A stretch of 64,000 bases of DNA from Hawksworthiomyces lignivorus. Lineage: Eukaryota; Ascomycota; Sordariomycetes; Ophiostomatales; Ophiostomataceae. The position numbers were made by a program, and so were the translations under genes. How positions within the stretch are numbered: the stretch's first letter is position 1; every line of letters begins with the position of its first letter. The notes under the pieces were generated by a model that saw nothing but the letters and a program-made list of their open reading frames with translations, had not been told where the DNA came from and did not search any database. The stretch spans positions 52,576-116,575 of the forward strand of contig NTMA01000118.1 of assembly GCA_002917075.1 (NCBI GenBank), read 5' to 3'. Positions 21,803-32,226 of the stretch are shown here, piece by piece.

Positions 21803-22358
21803 ACAACACACAGCCGATGCATCCCACTCCCTTCTTTCTTCTTCTTGGTTCCTACGGATTACATTGCTTTTAGAACATGTTTAATTCCCCTTGATTTTCC
21901 CTTTTTATTCCCCCATACCCCAAAAACTAGAGCTGGAAACGAAACGGCGTCTGAGAGACGGGACACATACAGCACCTTTGAATTTCGTGGTTGGTCGGAG
22001 GGCTAATACAAATACAGAAAAGAATTTTTGCTTTCGTATATGGCCTTTCTAATTTTTGTAAATTGGGAGCTTTTGTGATTGTAAACTATGCCGCGTCGCC
22101 CTGTGTGCTAAACTAATTTGACCGAACTTGGATGAAGCTATGGAATCTGAAAAAGAAAAAGATACAAAAAGGGGATCAAAAACGATGTACATGTCCTAAG
22201 AAAATCATGATGAAAAGAGGAGAAAAGGAAACCTAGAAAGCCACGAGAAAACAAGGTATGAAAGAAATAAGGGGAAAAAAGAACCTGACACATTGAAACC
22301 CTTTTCCGCCGCCCCTCGAACCGTTCAGTCGTTCCTCCTCTCGCTCCCCTCCGTTTCT
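21803..22358. other. Intergenic between convergent genes
   Basis: No gene is seen. The sequence is AT-rich and consistent with two 3' UTRs. Confidence 0.5.
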
Positions 22359-23162
22359 CTATGAGAACATCCGCGAGATGCCCTTGAGGCTGCCGCCCCA
22401 GCCGCTGCCGCTGTCGCTGAAGTTGCTGCCGCCGCCGCCGTAGTAGCCGCCGTAGTCAAGGCCGGTGCTGCTGTGGGCGCGCTCGCCGCCGCGGCGGTCC
22501 CACTGGATGCCGGAGCTGCGGCCGCGGTCGAGGCCGACGGCCTTTGCGCCAGCGCCGGCGACGCCGGCCATCTTCATGGCGTCGCCGACGAGGCCGAGGG
22601 AGTCGCCGGAGACGGCGCGGGCGCCGACGCCGAGCATGCGCTCGAGGGAGGCGGGCATGCGCAGGCCGAAGCGGGCGAGCAGGGCGGTGAGGGCGCCGCC
22701 GGTGATGAGGGGCATGATGGCGAGCATAAAGACCTTCATGGGGTGGCGCTTGGCGTAGTAGACGAGGTCGCGCAGCAGGCGCTTGAGCTTGCGGTAGGCG
22801 CGCTGCAGAAAGGAGGAGCGCGGCGAGCGGCGGTAGTAGGAGGAGCCGCGGCCGCCGTCGCGGCCAAAGGTGCTGAAGATGGACCGCGAGCTGACGTTGG
22901 GCAGGCTGAAGAAGCTCGCCGTCGACTTGTTGTGCGGGTGGTGGTGCGACGAGCTGCTGTGGCGCCGCCCGTCGTCCAGCCCGAAGAAGCTGCGCGCCGT
23001 GAACACGGACCGCGTGCCGCTGCGGCTGCGGCTGCGGTCGCGCTCGCGCTCGCGCTCCTTCTCGCGGCGGCTGCTGCTGCTGTGGTGGTGCTTGGAGGAG
23101 CTGCTGTGGTGGTGGGAGCTGCGGCGCGAGACCACCGAGCCGTTGCCGTCGAAGAAGCCCAT
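22359..23162 (-). CDS. Ser/His/Arg-rich protein with one membrane segment, unknown function
   Basis: Single-exon frame of 267 residues, not recognised. The N-terminal 60 residues are low complexity: Ser/His repeats (SSHHHSSSSKHHHSSSSRRE) followed by an Arg/Glu/Asp-Ser tract. A central basic helix (RAYRKLKRLLRDLVYYAKRH) leads directly into a hydrophobic segment (MKVFMLAIMPLITGGALTALL, about residues 141-161), which looks like a single membrane anchor. The C-terminus is Gly/Ser/Tyr-rich. The order basic amphipathic helix - hydrophobic segment - Gly-rich tail suggests a peripheral or tail-type membrane protein. The opposite strand also has a long open frame, caused by GC bias. Confidence 0.75.
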   Translation of the reverse strand: MGFFDGNGSVVSRRSSHHHSSSSKHHHSSSSRREKERERERDRSRSRSGTRSVFTARSFFGLDDGRRHSSSSHHHPHNKSTASFFSLPNVSSRSIFSTFGRDGGRGSSYYRRSPRSSFLQRAYRKLKRLLRDLVYYAKRHPMKVFMLAIMPLITGGALTALLARFGLRMPASLERMLGVGARAVSGDSLGLVGDAMKMAGVAGAGAKAVGLDRGRSSGIQWDRRGGERAHSSTGLDYGGYYGGGGSNFSDSGSGWGGSLKGISRMFS

Positions 23163-24507
23163 CGTAGGGAGGGGGAGGGAGAAAGACTAGGCGCAGCGGT
23201 CAACCCGGGGGGGAAAGCAGAGAGCCTGTCGCAAGACCTGCTTTGGGAAAGTCGGCTTTCGCAGAGAGCAGACTGCCAGTTGTGGTGCACGCTCTAAAGA
23301 CACAAAAATGCAGTATGACAAAAAAAAAAAAAAAGGTAAACCGCAGTCACTAAACAGAAGACGCAGAAAAGAAATCGTGGGAAAGAAACGAGAAGCATAA
23401 AACGGTACGCAAATTGAAGCAAGAAACAGAGCGCAGTGAGACGAGGGAACAGGCGGGCACTTTATGATAGAGGCAGCTGATTGGCTCGAGGGAGGACGCA
23501 ATGTGCAAAACGAGCCAGGGTCCCCTGAGCCAAAGAGGACCCAGCCTCTTGTATTTCGCAAGCAGACTGCAGTATCTCCTGCACACAGACACAGCACGGG
23601 GTACATGCTTACCCACAGGAGATGATGAGCAGATGCTGCCAATTCTCTCACTTGCAACCCTGAATAAGTCTCAGGGGCCCTCTGCGGCTTTGTGATCAGC
23701 TCTTCACCGCTCTTCCCAGCACAATTTGATAGTAGTCTCTATTTGCCTGTTCTTAGCCTTGCTCTCAACACAAAAACTGGCTCGCATCATGGTCTTCTTT
23801 TGTCAATTTCTATTTTGCCTCGCTTTAGTCTGTGAGCAAGTATGAAGAGTCTGCAACAGACGGCAAGCAATTGTGCAAATTTATGAGGAGGCTGGGAATA
23901 GAAGTGGGGAGCCAAAGGCAGGACAGACCCTCTAGCTGTAATAAGAGCCGACTTGCTTCTTAGTGCGACTGCTCTCCAAAGCCTTACGCACCAAAAAACG
24001 GTGCCGCATGGCATTTACTGTAACAGGAAACAGCTATCAATTCGGTACCTCTGTTGTAGTGGAAATTTATTACGAATAATACCAGAGTACATGTACTCCA
24101 TACTCTGTACTTACAGTGGAAAGAGAACGTAAGGAGAAACGTGGAGCGCATGGTTTCGAGTACGACAAAATTCTAACAGCTACATGATTCATCCATCCGT
24201 TTCTTTAAACAATTTTAAACAACAATATTCCCTTTCATTTCTAATAAGTATATGAGTAGTCGGTTTAACAACGGCAGATAATCGAACATCAGAAAAATCA
24301 ATAGAAGCTGTCGTTTCACTAATGAAAACTGCCAAAAATATCTGTTCAACTGTTCCAGGTTGCTTCACCGAATCTGCCATGGAAACGCAATTTATTGGCG
24401 CACTCCACCGAGAATGAAAATCCCTTTTCAAAAAGTAAGCAAATAAATACGAGAAAGGCGTTGATATCTTGTGAGACATCAACGGAACAGTTTCCGAGAA
24501 ATCCTCC
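23163..24507. other. Intergenic, no gene seen
   Basis: It holds a short poly-A run at about 23321-23334 and AT-rich sequence. A 97-codon frame at 24189-24482 directly behind the NLR stop shows no domain and is probably 3' flank. Confidence 0.5.
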
Positions 24508-27500
24508 CTAGAGACGATCGTGACTTCTTTGTTCTACTGGCACCTGTCTGACTGGCATCGTTTGACGTATTACCCTCTTAGAAACGACAAAAGTGTCACC
24601 TGCAACATATTTTATTAGCTGATTTTCTGTGGTAAAGAATAATGTTTTTTTCTGCTTACTTGTATCGTAGCCTAGGGATTTGAGGTATTCTATATGCTGC
24701 TGGACTCGCTTGTGACCTATGCCAAGTACCTCGAAGCCGGCAACCGCTTTTGAAAACAATGTTGCAGCTTCACGATATCTGCCTTGCCGATTATAAAGAC
24801 TTCCGTACTTCCAGAATAAGTTAAGCACAATGATATTTTGTGAGAATATCTCAGGGCCAAAGATTTCTTTGCATCCCCGTAATGCACGATCATACATCTG
24901 CTCAGACTCGTCCAACCGCCCTAGATTTTCATAGAGGGAACCCATGGCGGTAACAGTTCTAAGAGTAGACACATGGTCAAGACCCAGATTCTTTTCTTGG
25001 CCTTGCAACGCTCGTGTATACATTTGCTCAGCTTCATTAAACATTCGCTTGCAGCGATATAAATTGCCGAGATTATAAACTATGTCAAGAGTTAATCCGT
25101 CGTCTGGACCGAAAATATATTCTCTGCCTTGTAATGCTCGCTGCAACAGCTGCTCGGCCTCATCAAACTTTCCTTGGTATTGATAAAGAGAGCCTAAACC
25201 ATTAAGTGTAGAAAGAATCCAAAAGTCATCTCGTTGCTTTTCTTTGCTTTGTAAAAATCGCTGATACATTTGCTCAGCTTCGTTAAACATTCCCTTTTCC
25301 ATATAGACAGTACCGAGATTATAAACTGTTGAAAGGGTTGATTCATTGTTTGGGCCGAGGATTTCTTCTCTAACTTGCAACGTCCGCTTTAGCATCTGTT
25401 CAGCTTCGTCAAATTTTCCCATTTGTCGATAGAGGCTGCCTAAATTATTAAGCGTAGGAAGAATTAATTCATCGACTTGCCCAGGCAGTTCGTCTTCGAC
25501 ACTTAATATTTGCATATATAGCTGACGAGCTTTTTCGTATTTGCCATCAATCTCATAGTAGATACCAAGTTCGTGGAAAACCCACGCATCGTCAAATTTT
25601 ATGGAAGCAATGTCCGATAATAGAGATGAAGCCTTTGCTACCTGCTGGCAAAGCCGTCGATGCGTTGGCCACCAATTCACGGTGCCTTCGTCTGTCACAT
25701 GGCTTGCTATGCATATTACAGCAACCATCGCTAGCTCATTGTCCCATTCTTGGTTCAAGATATGTGTCGTCCACGCATGAACGCATGCATGCATGCTGTA
25801 CCCTCTCGACTCAACGAGGTGCCGCGACGTTTTGTCTATTGCGACTAATCCGTAATTGACGAGCACTCGTATCGCATTGTCAAATTCGAGTTTGTCTTTG
25901 GTTAGTTGGCGCATCCATTCTGGAAAGCTTTCGTCGCAATGCTGAAGAAGCTCGAGCCACAAATCTTGACTATCGAAGTATGCCCACAAACGAAGAAGTT
26001 GGGCTGATAGGACATTTTCTCGTTGGACGTGTTCGAGAGAGAGCTGCCATGTTGAGTAGAGAGTTCTGTGGTACGAGTTTAGCCCGGGGCTCTTCATCTG
26101 GAGTTTGGCCCAAGAGTCTTTGTAAACACGGAGGTAGTCTTTGAAACTCGTCCCGACGTTCTCGAGATATGTCCCAGCAGTAGCAAGTGCTAGGGGAAGG
26201 CCATCGAGCTCTCGGGAGAGCTCAGCAGCGTCCGCATCTTGTTACGTATTAGCAGCATGCTTCATTCGCGACAGAAGAACCACCTATTACCTTCTGTTAG
26301 TCCATCTCGTCTTGACGTTGACGATAGTATGGCAACGCTGTGATGCAGGCCTAGTTTCTTCAACGGGACACGATGGCCTATATCTACCCGGGAATCTCTC
26401 GTAGTAATGATAATCGAACCTTGGGCAGCTTCCGGAATGAATTCGCGGATATCAAAAGCAGCTGGATCGCTACTATCCCGCAATTTTGGGTTGTCGTAAT
26501 TGTCATAGACTAGCAGCCACCGTGTGTTATCGGCAAGACTAAGCCAAGTCCGCACCGCGTTCACAACCTTGTCGAGGTTTTGCTCTTCGTTGATGTTAGC
26601 CATCGTTGCTACCGACGGGTGTGCTTGTAGAATCTGGTTCGCCACTTCAGCAAAACTCTGCTGCAGCGACGATTCATCATTGGCATTCAACCAGAACACA
26701 GCCGAATAGTCGGCATTGTGCCTCTTCGCATATGCAATGGCTAATTGCGTCTTGCCCATCCCTCCAAGGCCGTGAATTACAACAACATGGCGGGAGCCGT
26801 CGCTCTGAAGGTTTTGGTGGATCTCCGCGAGTTCTTCTTCTCTGGCGATGAAATTCTCAACCCCAAAACCAGCTCGAAAACTAAAAGGCACCGAAAATTC
26901 GGCGTGCCGTATCCCTTGTCCATAAGTTCGTAAATAGGCATACATAAAACGGCATGTAGCAAGCTGAAGTGCACACTTACCTTTCGTTGCTTTATCGATC
27001 TCTTCTCTTAGCCGTTTGAGGGCTCTCTCTCTTCCTTCACTGTAAATGAGATTCATATGAATATTGAAGATGCCGAGAAGAGAGTACGCCACGTCCTCTT
27101 CACGCGTCGTCTCTCGAGCCCTCATCCAAGCCATACGCTCATCCACCGTGAACGTTGATAGGTCTCGGTCTCCTCGAAGAGCCTCGGCCGGGATTCCAGC
27201 AATCTCACAGATATACCTCTCCAAGGATCTCTTGTTTCCTAAATACAAGCCTTCTTTCGAAAAGAATTCGACTTTCGATGGGGCGATCAGTTCCTGAAGC
27301 GTCCAGCCGCGAGTAAACCATCGGCTCTTGCGAAAATCCGATTCCCAGGAAGGCGAAATGGATATGTCTGCCTCTGCAGCTGAAGCAGAGACGTCGGCGA
27401 GATAGACATAGCAAACGGAAGCATTGTGATACCAGCGGAACATGGAGTTGATGGATTCCTGAAGTTCCGCACTGCTGGTCTTGTCAATGCAACACGTGTC

Positions 27501-27719
27501 GACCCAGAAGTGTCGCAGCCTGTCGCTGGCAGCCTGATTTCCACAGAATGCGATCTTCTTGTAACCAAGTTTCTCTTTCGCGCCACCACTTGTTATATCC
27601 TGGAAGGTGACCTCGTCGTCGCCCCAGGTGTGCGAGAGAATGGCATATTGTGGGAGTTTGTGAGGAGAAAACTTCACCAAGTCGACGTTGCCGTCGCTCA
27701 TACGTTCAAGTAGACGCAT
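24508..27719 (-). CDS. HET-NB-ARC-TPR NOD-like receptor
   Basis: Fungal NLR-type protein, expected to act in heterokaryon incompatibility or non-self-triggered cell death. Exons are 27719-26981, 26914-26291 and 26237-24508, giving 1030 residues. The HET domain (residues 1-240) shows the core blocks YAILSHTWG, FWVDTCCIDK and RWFTRGWTLQELIAP. NB-ARC follows with the P-loop GLGGMGKTQ (295-303), Walker B-like LLVYDNYD (380-387) and GSIIITTRDSR. After a helical region, about six TPR units of roughly 42 residues (about 670-970) follow, with the kinesin-light-chain pattern (NLGSLYRQMGKFDEAEQMLK). The units are diverged, not near-identical. The first intron is a multiple of 3 with no stop. It is head-to-head with the PARG gene at 28379. 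HET domains act as death-inducing effectors in known systems; the ligand here is unknown. Confidence 0.9.
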
Positions 27720-28378
27720 ATCTCTGGCTGTGCTCGTCAGTAGAGAATTTCGGCGGCCGATGCCAGAGCCGGGTCAAGAAGCAGCATGACTCCGCAGAAA
27801 TTGAGGACGTATTCGTGATTTCCTGTCCTCTGTAGTCGTCCCAACCAGGGTCTTATTGTTGCTAAAAGAAAAATGCGAGATATGGCCAACTGGGGAGCTG
27901 CGACAATAAACTTGACGAGGCTGACACAAGGCACTCAACAGCGACAATGAGCAGTTGGTTGGTCGAGGGGGAACACGCTCAGCCACGCTCGCAGCCAGCC
28001 AATCGTGTAAGTGGACGGCTAACGCAACCAATTTTTGACTCGCTGGACTAAATCTGCAAGCAATTGCACTAGTATTAGGCAGGAGTTTATACGCTGAGCA
28101 GCAGTTCGTGCAAATATGAGTATCACGATGAATAGCAGATGGTAGAGGAGAAAGCCTGCACGAAAAAGCACACGAAAGGCAGGGTAAAAAAAAAAAAAAA
28201 AGGGAGGGGCCAGAAGGGAAATGACCATGAAAAATGGCAGTTGTTCCAATAGCTCTTACCAACCTTTCATTCGCCGGTAACATTCTACATAAAAGCGTCA
28301 GCATACCGATATTCGATTGCCTTTCAAAATTATTCCTATTCTTTGCCTTCTGTTCTCTCCAGGCACACGGCACGCATA
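27720..28378. promoter_or_regulatory. Divergent promoter between HET-NLR and PARG
   Basis: This 659-bp interval separates the two start codons and contains no supportable gene. It has a poly-A run near 28188-28201. Co-regulation of the two genes is possible from the layout. Confidence 0.5.
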
Positions 28379-30082
28379 ATGAGGCTCGACGGGAATTCCT
28401 ATCGGCCGCAGGGCGGGAGTGATAGGAGGGCTGAGGGGCAAAGAGGCAGAGGGCGCGGTGAGCCCTACCGCCCACGCCGCACATCCTCCCGATCTCCGTC
28501 GCATTCGCGTTCGTCGCCCTCCTCGCAGCCAGGCTCTCGCCGCTCGCACTCGACATCATCGCCATCCTCGTCCCGCTACCGCAGAAGGCACGGCTCGCTC
28601 CGAGCTGACGTGCCTGGCCCTGCTTACCCGGTCGGTCAGAGGGAGCGCCTGCGGGCTACGGCGCAGGAGACACTCGACACCCTGCCCATCGTGCTGCGGC
28701 AGCTCGGCACTGAGGGCTCAGCTAAAGCCTCGGAAAAGCTCAACCTCAGCACCCTCCCGCGTCTAGACCCTCGCCTGTGCCCGGGCTTTCCGCAGCCGGC
28801 CACCATCCGCGTCGTGAACGACGACACACTGAACGCCGCCATCCAGCTGCAAGCGCAGGCGCAAGCGCAGCAGCCAGGACAAGCTGCGGCGGCGGCTGCG
28901 GGTACGACATCGCAGGCGCAACTGCCGTTGATCGTCAACTTTGCCAGCCGTCACCACCCTGGAGGTGGCTGGCGCAACGGTGCGCTGGCCCAGGAAGAGG
29001 CGCTGTGCTACCGCAGCTCGCTGAGCCAGAGCCTGCACCGGCGGCTCTATCCCTTGGCCCACGACGAGGTGCTGTACAGCCCGTACGTCTTAGTAATCCG
29101 AGAAGACCTCTCTTCCGGCCACAACTTGCTAGTGCCAGCTGTACTAGCGAACTGCCTGCCTTGTGTGAGCGCAGTGACGGTGGCAGCTCTCCGGCGGCCG
29201 GAAGTGCGGACCATCTCTACCGCAGATGACAGCATCCAAAATGACCTAGATGATAACATAGAAGGCCAACCAGAGTCTCAAAGGAACCACGATCGCAACA
29301 GTAGAACTGACGGCAATCGGACTGTTAGAAGTAGTCAAGCGGATGACCAGGATCTTGTTGCTGCTTCAGTGGGTATCCAAGGAACGGACAACGCACATCA
29401 TTCTTCTCGTCCTATACATCCAACAAACCAGCATCACGTTTCACCTTCTCAGGCGCCATCTTCCTCCCCACTTCCAGCAGGTCAGCGAACTCTGCATCAT
29501 TATTTTCGTTTCAGCGGACAATCATCACCACGGCTGCCACAAGCTTCACCCCCTTCACAATCTTCGCCCGTTTCGCCAGCCTTCTCGCTGCCGGTGCCAG
29601 ATCTACCATCACCAACTCCCTTGTCATCGGCACCAAAAGGAGAAGAAAGACTCGTCTTTGCGCGCAGGAGGGACCGCCAGACGACTAAGCTGAAAATGCG
29701 ACTGACGCTGCGCGCTGCCGCTGCACGCGGCCACCGCAAGCTAGTTCTCGGCGCGTTGGGATGTGGTGTTTTCGGTAATCCGCCGGAGGAAGTGGCCCGC
29801 TGCTGGCTCGAGGTGCTTCAGGAGGACGAATTTTCCCCCGTCTCGTCGACAACAGGGACTGGCCACTGGTGGCAAGACGTTGTGTTCGCAGTTTACGATG
29901 GCCAGCGGAGCCGAGAAAATCAAGAGAGCCAAGAAAATCAAGACAACGAAGAGATGCTAGACGTGCAAGAAAGCCAAGCCAGCGCAGAGACTCAGGATGG
30001 CCAAAGTATCCCAAGTGAATTGGGACGCCAAAGCAGCAACTACGCGGTCTTCCATAGGATTTTGGATGGCCACCAGGTCTAA
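28379..30082 (+). CDS. Microbial-type poly(ADP-ribose) glycohydrolase (macrodomain PARG) with PIP-box
   Basis: Enzyme of the bacterial/fungal-type PARG family (TIGR02452-like), which removes ADP-ribose from poly(ADP-ribosyl)ated proteins. It has 567 residues in a single exon. After a basic Ser/Arg-rich N-terminus (likely nuclear) comes QRERLRATAQETLDTLP, then the catalytic signature HPGGGWRNGALAQEEALCYR: GGG at 195-197 and QEE at 205-207, GGG-X7-QEE. YSPYVLVIRED follows. The second half of the fold (KLVLGALGCGVFGNPPEEVA, then VVFAVYD) is separated by a Ser/Pro/Gln-rich insertion of about 170 residues. That insertion contains QRTLHHYF (369-376), which fits the PCNA-binding PIP-box. The tail is acidic/Gln-rich. 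The ATG at 28379 is the first in frame. Gene neighbours: HET-NLR (divergent) and an unknown membrane protein (convergent). Confidence 0.88.
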   Translation: MRLDGNSYRPQGGSDRRAEGQRGRGRGEPYRPRRTSSRSPSHSRSSPSSQPGSRRSHSTSSPSSSRYRRRHGSLRADVPGPAYPVGQRERLRATAQETLDTLPIVLRQLGTEGSAKASEKLNLSTLPRLDPRLCPGFPQPATIRVVNDDTLNAAIQLQAQAQAQQPGQAAAAAAGTTSQAQLPLIVNFASRHHPGGGWRNGALAQEEALCYRSSLSQSLHRRLYPLAHDEVLYSPYVLVIREDLSSGHNLLVPAVLANCLPCVSAVTVAALRRPEVRTISTADDSIQNDLDDNIEGQPESQRNHDRNSRTDGNRTVRSSQADDQDLVAASVGIQGTDNAHHSSRPIHPTNQHHVSPSQAPSSSPLPAGQRTLHHYFRFSGQSSPRLPQASPPSQSSPVSPAFSLPVPDLPSPTPLSSAPKGEERLVFARRRDRQTTKLKMRLTLRAAAARGHRKLVLGALGCGVFGNPPEEVARCWLEVLQEDEFSPVSSTTGTGHWWQDVVFAVYDGQRSRENQESQENQDNEEMLDVQESQASAETQDGQSIPSELGRQSSNYAVFHRILDGHQV

Positions 30083-30411
30083 AGCAAGACGTTCAAATAT
30101 TTCGTTAGAAATATCTTTTACGCGTATCACATTGAGGTACCACAGAGCAATAAAACCACTAGCTACTTTGACAATCCTCTCTATTCATCGTCTTCCCGAT
30201 GTGCACTCTCTTTAAAGTTCATGAAATTACATTTCCTATGACAAGTCATAACTAAAAAGACAATTGTATGATTTTGCAAATGGATATAAATGCTGGAGAA
30301 GTGATATACATCTTGTATGCGCTGTCATTAAACATCAAAAAGCAGCAGAAAGACTGAGACCCGCAGAACGTTTGGTCCATCGGCGTTTCTTTCACTGAGC
30401 GCTGGTTGGAC
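30083..30411. other. Short convergent intergenic region
   Basis: This 329-bp AT-rich stretch lies between two convergent stop codons. No gene is seen. Confidence 0.5.
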
Positions 30412-32226
30412 TCAGTACAGGACGTCTGTCCGTATCGGGCCGGCACGTTCCGACCGGACCAGGCCCAGCCGCGGCCTCTGCTGAGTCTCGTATTCTCCGC
30501 TGTTGACCAGGGCGTAGCCCTCCTTGGGGCCCTGGGCCGCCTCGGGCGCGACGGACAGGTCGACGGGGCCCTGGGCCAACGCGTCTGCGCCGAAGCCCGT
30601 AGGCGCTCTGTCGGCGGCGGCGTCCGGCAGGATCTCGCCGTAGCGGAGCTTGGTGCGGCGGATGGGCAGCAGGGCGGTGTCGATGTCGCTGTTGGTGGAG
30701 CCGCCGCCGGTGTGGAGGATGGGGGCGCCGAGGGCGCGGGCGATCTCAAAGGGGTCGAGAGAGACGTCGCGGCCGAGGCGGCGCCAGCCGGCGAGCAGGA
30801 AGAGGACGAGCAGCATCTCGGCGCCCATGCAGGCCAGGGTGGCGGCCAGGTAGCGGTAGGTGCTCTGGTAGGTCGGGGCGGTGCGGGTCAGCTGGGCGGG
30901 CAGGGCGCGGCGGGTGGCGTTGGCCGGGCTCTGCTGGGCGTAGGCGAGGGCGCTGCGCAGCATGAGCTCGCGCGCCGTGTTGACGATGTCGGCGGTGGGG
31001 TCGGTCCAGGTCATGGTGCAGTTGCTGTAGTCGGCGAGGCTCTCGGTGGTCAGGTAGTTGCTGCTGCCCTGGCCGGTGACGCGCATCACGTAGGGCACAT
31101 TGCTGGTGGTCTCGATCTGCAGGTTGACGCTGGACGCGTAGAGCTCGCGCAGCACGCTGAAGACGCCGCCCAGCATCGTGTTGAGGTTGCCGGCGCCGAA
31201 CGAGCCCGAGTACAGCACGTCGAACGGCGAGTTGGTCTGCAGCAGCGACACCGTGTCGTTGCGGGCCTGGTCCCACGCGGCCAGCGTCGCCACGCCGTTG
31301 GTCACCGCCAGCGGGTAGTTGACGGTGCCGATGTGCAGCGAGCAGTTGCGCGTCTGCAGGCGCCCCGTGCACGCGCTGTCTGGCTTGTACGTGGCCGACG
31401 TGGTCATCTTGATGAGGTCGCTGGCCGCGCCCGACGCGCCGTAGCCTACCGTGACCGAGAACGTCGTGACGTTGTTGTTGATGCTGCCGGCGCCCAGGTC
31501 GAAAAAGTCGTACGCCGACGACGACTCGCTGCAGGCGACGTCGAAACCGGGGCCCGGCAGCTCAAAGACACACGTCGTGTTGACGTCGCAGCCGCCGAGG
31601 ACGTCGTCGCCGACCGCGATCGGCTGGCGGTTCGCGTACGCGTGGCTGATGTTGCTAAAGGCGGGCGTCAGCAGCTCGAACTGGAACCCATAGCCGCTGT
31701 AGTCGTTCGGCAGGTTACCGTCGACCACGGCCGCCTGCACGTCGCCGGCGAGCGGCGCGTAGGTGTGCGTGACAATGGTGGACGCCTTCTGGATCAGCGG
31801 CCCATCGGCCAGGCTGACGCCCAGCGCGAGCACCGCCGCAACTACGAACTGGTCGACCGTGAAGCTGCGGCTCACCAGCGCCCACGTGTCCTGCTGCACG
31901 TTGAGGTCGAACTGCAGCCGGTGCAGCTCGGCGCCCCGGATCGCCTTGAGCCACCACGACACCTCGTATGCCTTGCTGAGCGCGCCCGCCAGGCACACGT
32001 TGGCGATGCTGACCAGCAGCGACAGCAGCACCGACACGGAGACGGTCCGCGACGCATCCGGCCAGGCCGCCACCTCTTTATTGTCCGACTCCGATAGCAC
32101 CAGGCCCAGGCCGATGCAGCAGAGCGCAAATCCGGCTATGCAGAGCAGTGCTGTCCAGGGAACGTGCCGTGTGATGCCCGACCGCCAAGCATGGCCGGGG
32201 CTGTTGATCTCGGGCGGGGCTGCCAT
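30412..32226 (-). CDS. Multi-TM fungal membrane protein of unknown function
   Basis: Single-exon frame of 604 residues from the ATG at 32226. Three hydrophobic segments lie near the N-terminus (PWTALLCIAGFALCCIGLGL; VSVSVLLSLLVSIANVCLAGAL; QFVVAAVLALGVSL), followed by the DGPLIQKAST motif. A long probable extracellular domain with N-glycosylation sites (NVTT, NCSL, NATR) and cysteines follows, then one more membrane segment (YLAATLACMGAEMLLVLFLLAGW, about 455-478) and a cytosolic tail with LDPFEIARALGAPIL. This layout is common in uncharacterised fungal plasma-membrane proteins related to the DUF3176-type group; I am not sure of the exact family. The gene is convergent with the PARG gene. Confidence 0.8.
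   Translation of the reverse strand: MAAPPEINSPGHAWRSGITRHVPWTALLCIAGFALCCIGLGLVLSESDNKEVAAWPDASRTVSVSVLLSLLVSIANVCLAGALSKAYEVSWWLKAIRGAELHRLQFDLNVQQDTWALVSRSFTVDQFVVAAVLALGVSLADGPLIQKASTIVTHTYAPLAGDVQAAVVDGNLPNDYSGYGFQFELLTPAFSNISHAYANRQPIAVGDDVLGGCDVNTTCVFELPGPGFDVACSESSSAYDFFDLGAGSINNNVTTFSVTVGYGASGAASDLIKMTTSATYKPDSACTGRLQTRNCSLHIGTVNYPLAVTNGVATLAAWDQARNDTVSLLQTNSPFDVLYSGSFGAGNLNTMLGGVFSVLRELYASSVNLQIETTSNVPYVMRVTGQGSSNYLTTESLADYSNCTMTWTDPTADIVNTARELMLRSALAYAQQSPANATRRALPAQLTRTAPTYQSTYRYLAATLACMGAEMLLVLFLLAGWRRLGRDVSLDPFEIARALGAPILHTGGGSTNSDIDTALLPIRRTKLRYGEILPDAAADRAPTGFGADALAQGPVDLSVAPEAAQGPKEGYALVNSGEYETQQRPRLGLVRSERAGPIRTDVLY

Noticed and set aside
22473..23297. 274-codon plus-strand frame, Ala/Glu/Gly-rich
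   Set aside because: Antisense shadow of the minus-strand gene at 22359-23162, produced by GC bias.
24189..24482. 97-codon minus frame directly behind the HET-NB-ARC-TPR gene
   Set aside because: No domain and no convincing splice link to the receptor; probably 3' flank.
30406..32097. 563-codon plus-strand frame
   Set aside because: Antisense shadow over the membrane protein gene; Val/Gly/Ala/Arg-rich without domains.
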